Below are positions 61,161-64,000 of a stretch of DNA of 64,000 nucleotides, one piece after another. The notes beneath the pieces were generated by a model. It worked only from the letters and a program-made list of their open reading frames with translations. It made no database searches and had not been told where the DNA came from. The position numbers and the translations under genes were made by a program. The stretch is from Synechococcus sp. JA-3-3Ab (GTDB taxonomy: Bacteria; Cyanobacteriota; Cyanobacteriia; Thermostichales; Thermostichaceae): the NCBI RefSeq assembly GCF_000013205.1, contig NC_007775.1, positions 2,246,001 through 2,310,000 of the forward strand, in the 5' to 3' direction. Numbering within the stretch: the stretch's first letter is position 1; every line of letters starts with the position of its first letter.

Positions 61161-63632
61161 ATGTACCGATGGGAGCAAAGTTGGCTGCGCACAAGAGTGG
61201 GGAGCTCCCTGTTCCCTTGCGGCCTTGGGTTAGCCTTGAGGGCGGCGATCTGTCCCCAACCCATGCTGGAACCCGGAGAGATCTTCGGCCAATTCCCCGC
61301 CCGCCCACCCCAGCGGCAAACCTGCGGATCCCTGCAGGAACTCCAGATCCATCCCAGAGGGATCCAATTGCTCTGCAGGCAGGGCTGCTGGTCTGTGCAG
61401 GTGCTCACCCCTCGTCTGCTGCGGCTGCGCTTTAGCCCCAGCGGCGAGTTCTTGCCCCGCCGCTCTTGGGATGTGGCTCTGGCGGATGAAGAGTGGCCGC
61501 CGGCTTTTTTTGAGCTGCAGGAAAGCCCCACCCAAGTTCACCTAGCCACCTCTCAGGTGCAACTGCAGATCGACCGGGATCCCCTCCGCTTTAGCTTTCG
61601 CGATCCCCAAGGCCAGGTCTTTTGTGCCGATCTCCCCGCCGGCCTCAGTTGGGGATCCGATGACATCCGCCTGGTCAAATCCCTCCACCCCGCCGAGCGC
61701 ATCTACGGCCTGGGAGAACGGGCTGGCCTGCTCAACAAGCGGGGCCGGCGCTACAGCCACTGGACCCGCGACTGCTGGGGCTACGACGCCCAGAGCGACA
61801 ACCTCTATCTGGCCATTCCCTTCGCCCTGGTTCTACGTCCTGGCCTCTCCTACGGCCTTTTTCTGCACTGCACCCACTGGAGCCAGTTCGACCTGGGCCA
61901 GGCGGATCCTAAACAGTGGGCCATCGAAGTGCGCGCCCCCGAGCTGGACTACTACCTCATCTACGGCCCCACCCCCGCCCTGGTGCTCCAGACCTACACC
62001 CAGCTCACCGGGCGAACCACCCTGCCTCCTCTCTGGGCCCTCGGCTACCAGCAGTGTCGCTGGAGCTACGCCAGCGCCGCCCAGGTTCTGGCTGTCGCCA
62101 AGCAATTTCGCCAGCGCCAGATCCCCTGCGACGCCATCTACCTGGATATTGACTACATGCGCGGCTACCGGGTCTTTACCTGGGATCCCCGCCGTTTCCC
62201 TGAACCAGCCCAGCTCATGGCCCAGCTTCACGAAGCCGGCTTCCGAGGGGTAGCCATTGTCGATCCCGGCGTCAAGTTCGATCCCGAAGCTGACTACGCC
62301 GTCTTTGACGAGGGCCTGGCCCAGGACTTCTTCATTCGCCGCGCCGATGGCCACCTCTTCCACGGCTATGTTTGGCCGGGCAAAGTCCTCTTTCCCGACT
62401 TCTCGTGCCCCGAAGTGCGGCGGTGGTGGGGATCCTGGCAACGGGTTCTCACCCAAGCCGGTGTGGATGGCATCTGGAACGACATGAACGAGCCGGCCCT
62501 CAACGACCGCCCCTTCGGCGACGGCGGCCAGATCGTGGATATCCCCCCCGACGCCCCCCAAGGCCCTCCTGAGGAGCGCACCACCCACGCCGAGGTACAC
62601 AACCTCTACGGCCTGCTCATGGCCCGCGCCTCCCGCGAGGGTCTAGAACAGCTCAACCCTGCCCGGCGCCCCTTTGTCCTCACCCGCTCCGGCTTTGCCG
62701 GGATCCAGCGCTGGGCTGCCGTCTGGACAGGCGACAACCAATCCTCCTGGGAACACCTGGAGATGTCCCTGCCCATGCTCCTCAACCTGGGCCTGTCGGG
62801 AGTTAGCTTTGTCGGGGCCGACATCGGCGGCTTCGGGGGCAATGCCACTCCTGAACTGTTTGCCCGCTGGATGCAAATGGGGATCCTCTACCCCCTCATG
62901 CGCGGCCACAGCGCCCTGGGCACCCGTCCCCACGAGCCCTGGAGCTTTGGCCCTGAGGTGGAAGCCATTGCTCGGCAGGCCATCCAGCTTCGCTACCGGC
63001 TTCTGCCCTACCTCTACAGCCTCTTCTGGGAGTCCAGCCAAACCGGCTCCCCCATCCTGCGCCCCCTGTTCTACGAATTTCCCGACGATCCCCAGACCTA
63101 CGAGATCTCGGATCAAGCCCTGCTGGGATCCGCTCTTCTGGCTGCCCCCGTCGTCCGCCCCGGCGTCCGCTGCCGCGCCGTCTATCTCCCCGCAGGCACT
63201 TGGTTTGACTGGTGGACAGGCCAAGCCCAGCGCGGCCCCGGCTCCATCCTCGTCCCCGCCTCTCTGGAGCAGCTTCCCCTGTTTGTGCGCGGCGGCTCCA
63301 TCCTTCCCCTGGCTCCTCCCTGCCAATCCACCGCCCACCTGCGCCGCGACCAGCTCCACCTCCGCCTCTATCCCGGCGACGGCAGTTTCACCCTCTACGA
63401 AGACGACGGCCAAACCCTCGCCTACCAAAGCGGCCATTGGGCCACCACCACTTTCTGCCTGCGCCAAGAAGCCCACCAGCTCGTCCTGGAGATCCAGCCG
63501 CGCCAGGGCAGTTGGATCCCGCCCCAACGCAACTGGATCCTCGAGCCCCTCGGCCAGAGCCCGCTTATTTTGGCAGACAGCGGACAAGCCCAGCAGATTC
63601 GCCTGCCCACTCCAGAAGGATCCCGCCCCTAG
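61161..63632 (+). CDS. Glycoside hydrolase family 31 alpha-glucosidase
   Basis: The 823-residue protein is a GH31 enzyme. The N-terminal beta-sandwich reads IYGLGERAGLLNKRGRRYSHW near 182. The TIM barrel follows: LPPLWALGYQQCRWSY, PCDAIYLDIDYMRGYRVFTWD, then the nucleophile Asp in DGIWNDMNEPAL near 441 and the acid/base Asp in FVGADIGGFGG near 554. It releases glucose from alpha-linked oligosaccharides. Third codon positions are strongly biased to C. The first 35 residues before MLEPGEIF are weakly supported; ATG 61263 is a possible start. It overlaps the peroxiredoxin end on the other strand. Confidence 0.92.
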   Translation: MYRWEQSWLRTRVGSSLFPCGLGLALRAAICPQPMLEPGEIFGQFPARPPQRQTCGSLQELQIHPRGIQLLCRQGCWSVQVLTPRLLRLRFSPSGEFLPRRSWDVALADEEWPPAFFELQESPTQVHLATSQVQLQIDRDPLRFSFRDPQGQVFCADLPAGLSWGSDDIRLVKSLHPAERIYGLGERAGLLNKRGRRYSHWTRDCWGYDAQSDNLYLAIPFALVLRPGLSYGLFLHCTHWSQFDLGQADPKQWAIEVRAPELDYYLIYGPTPALVLQTYTQLTGRTTLPPLWALGYQQCRWSYASAAQVLAVAKQFRQRQIPCDAIYLDIDYMRGYRVFTWDPRRFPEPAQLMAQLHEAGFRGVAIVDPGVKFDPEADYAVFDEGLAQDFFIRRADGHLFHGYVWPGKVLFPDFSCPEVRRWWGSWQRVLTQAGVDGIWNDMNEPALNDRPFGDGGQIVDIPPDAPQGPPEERTTHAEVHNLYGLLMARASREGLEQLNPARRPFVLTRSGFAGIQRWAAVWTGDNQSSWEHLEMSLPMLLNLGLSGVSFVGADIGGFGGNATPELFARWMQMGILYPLMRGHSALGTRPHEPWSFGPEVEAIARQAIQLRYRLLPYLYSLFWESSQTGSPILRPLFYEFPDDPQTYEISDQALLGSALLAAPVVRPGVRCRAVYLPAGTWFDWWTGQAQRGPGSILVPASLEQLPLFVRGGSILPLAPPCQSTAHLRRDQLHLRLYPGDGSFTLYEDDGQTLAYQSGHWATTTFCLRQEAHQLVLEIQPRQGSWIPPQRNWILEPLGQSPLILADSGQAQQIRLPTPEGSRP

Positions 63633-64000
63633 CCCACTGCCCTCACCGCCTCCAGCAGTTCGCGGTTGTCCCGCTTGAAGATGGGCAGCCACTCCACATG
63701 CTGATAGCGCAGGATCCCTTGGCTGTCCACCACAAAATAGGCCCGCCGCGTCCCCAAAAAACTGTCTACCCCATAGAGCTGGCTCACCTTCCTATCCACA
63801 TCGCTTAGGAGGGGAAACTCCAGCTTAAGCTGCTCGGCAAAAGCTTCGTGTCGAGAGAGGGGATCGCTACTGATGCCCAGGATCTCACACCCTGCCGCCC
63901 GAAAAGCTCCCCAATCCTCCCGAAAGCAGCGCATCTCGCTTGTGCACACCGGCGAGAAGTCCGCCGGGTAAAAAGCCAGCAACACCTTGCTCTTGCCTCG
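63629..64000 (-). CDS. Peroxiredoxin (AhpC/TSA family), C-terminal part
   Basis: The gene runs off the right edge; about 123 residues remain. The active-site segment AFYPADFSPVCTSEM carries the peroxidatic cysteine. Following text SSDPLSRHEAFAEQLKLEFPLLSD and the terminal strand pattern match the family. Neither a resolving Cys after the first nor a C-terminal VCP motif is seen in the visible part, suggesting a 1-Cys or atypical type. The GTG at 63985 is inside the gene and not a start. Confidence 0.9.
   Translation of the reverse strand, partial: RGKSKVLLAFYPADFSPVCTSEMRCFREDWGAFRAAGCEILGISSDPLSRHEAFAEQLKLEFPLLSDVDRKVSQLYGVDSFLGTRRAYFVVDSQGILRYQHVEWLPIFKRDNRELLEAVRAVG

Overview
The window is a gene-dense, GC-rich stretch of a cyanobacterial chromosome. 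Lineage markers include a VIPP1/PspA gene with a C-terminal tail, CRR6 (an NDH-1 assembly factor), MenG, a tocopherol-type methyltransferase, a solanesyl-type prenyl synthase, DUF3318, DUF2358, DUF6679, TIGR03792 and a Get3d-like ATPase. The octamer GGGATCCC and its GGATCC core recur in nearly every kilobase while GCGATCGC is almost absent. This fits the thermophilic hot-spring Synechococcus (JA-type) lineage as I remember it; that placement is inference.

Layout, left to right. 1-2.1 kb: an osmoprotectant ABC operon (binding protein cut by the window edge, ATPase, permease). 2.3-4.3 kb: an ECF sigma factor, an RskA-like anti-sigma factor and a VanW-domain protein, tightly coupled. 4.4-10.9 kb: mixed housekeeping genes (menG, CatB-like acetyltransferase, cobU, CRR6 with an overlapping BioD-like gene, a YbhB-like protein, tRNA-Ser, DUF2358 and a degenerate metallo-beta-lactamase fold protein). 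10.9-16.5 kb: tldE and tldD enclose an Rpn-family gene that is cut in two by a complete IS607-type element (serine recombinase plus TnpB). 16.6-31.6 kb: uracil-DNA glycosylase, tocopherol-type methyltransferase, radical SAM protein, ribokinase, YebC, envelope proteins with proline-rich linkers, a Ser/Thr kinase, NAD kinase, DUF58 and DegT proteins, and a GT9 glycosyltransferase. 31.9-39.7 kb: tRNA-Leu, the pdxJ-DUF3318-birA-M23 operon, a PilB-N-like protein, lepB, prenyl synthase, an InrS-like nickel sensor and a TerB-like protein. 40-43.5 kb: rpsP-khpA-get3d-hisF-cysQ on the plus strand. 43.5-53.8 kb: pentapeptide protein, VIPP1, a miniature IS607 derivative beside tRNA-Val, a phosphoesterase, a PerR-like Fur protein, DUF255, GNAT, SRPBCC, DUF502 and aroA. 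53.8-64 kb: an unassigned transcript with a strong terminator, rsmH with an FtsL-like gene, a response regulator, tyrA, scpA, a second tRNA-Val, a sugar dehydrogenase, a GH31 glucosidase and a cut peroxiredoxin gene.

The most informative signals concern mobile DNA. The IS607-type insertion can be resolved to the dinucleotide, and removing it restores one 304-codon gene. An internally deleted relative at about 45.16-45.43 kb keeps both ends and the tnpB tail. Its terminal hairpin differs from the intact copy by compensatory base-pair changes, which supports a functional RNA (omega/reRNA) at the tnpB 3' end. A probable small RNA gene at about 53.83-53.99 kb, an InrS-type set of metal ligands in the CsoR-family protein, and an 18-bp promoter motif shared by two divergent gene pairs also merit checking. 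No CRISPR array, rRNA or prophage was seen.
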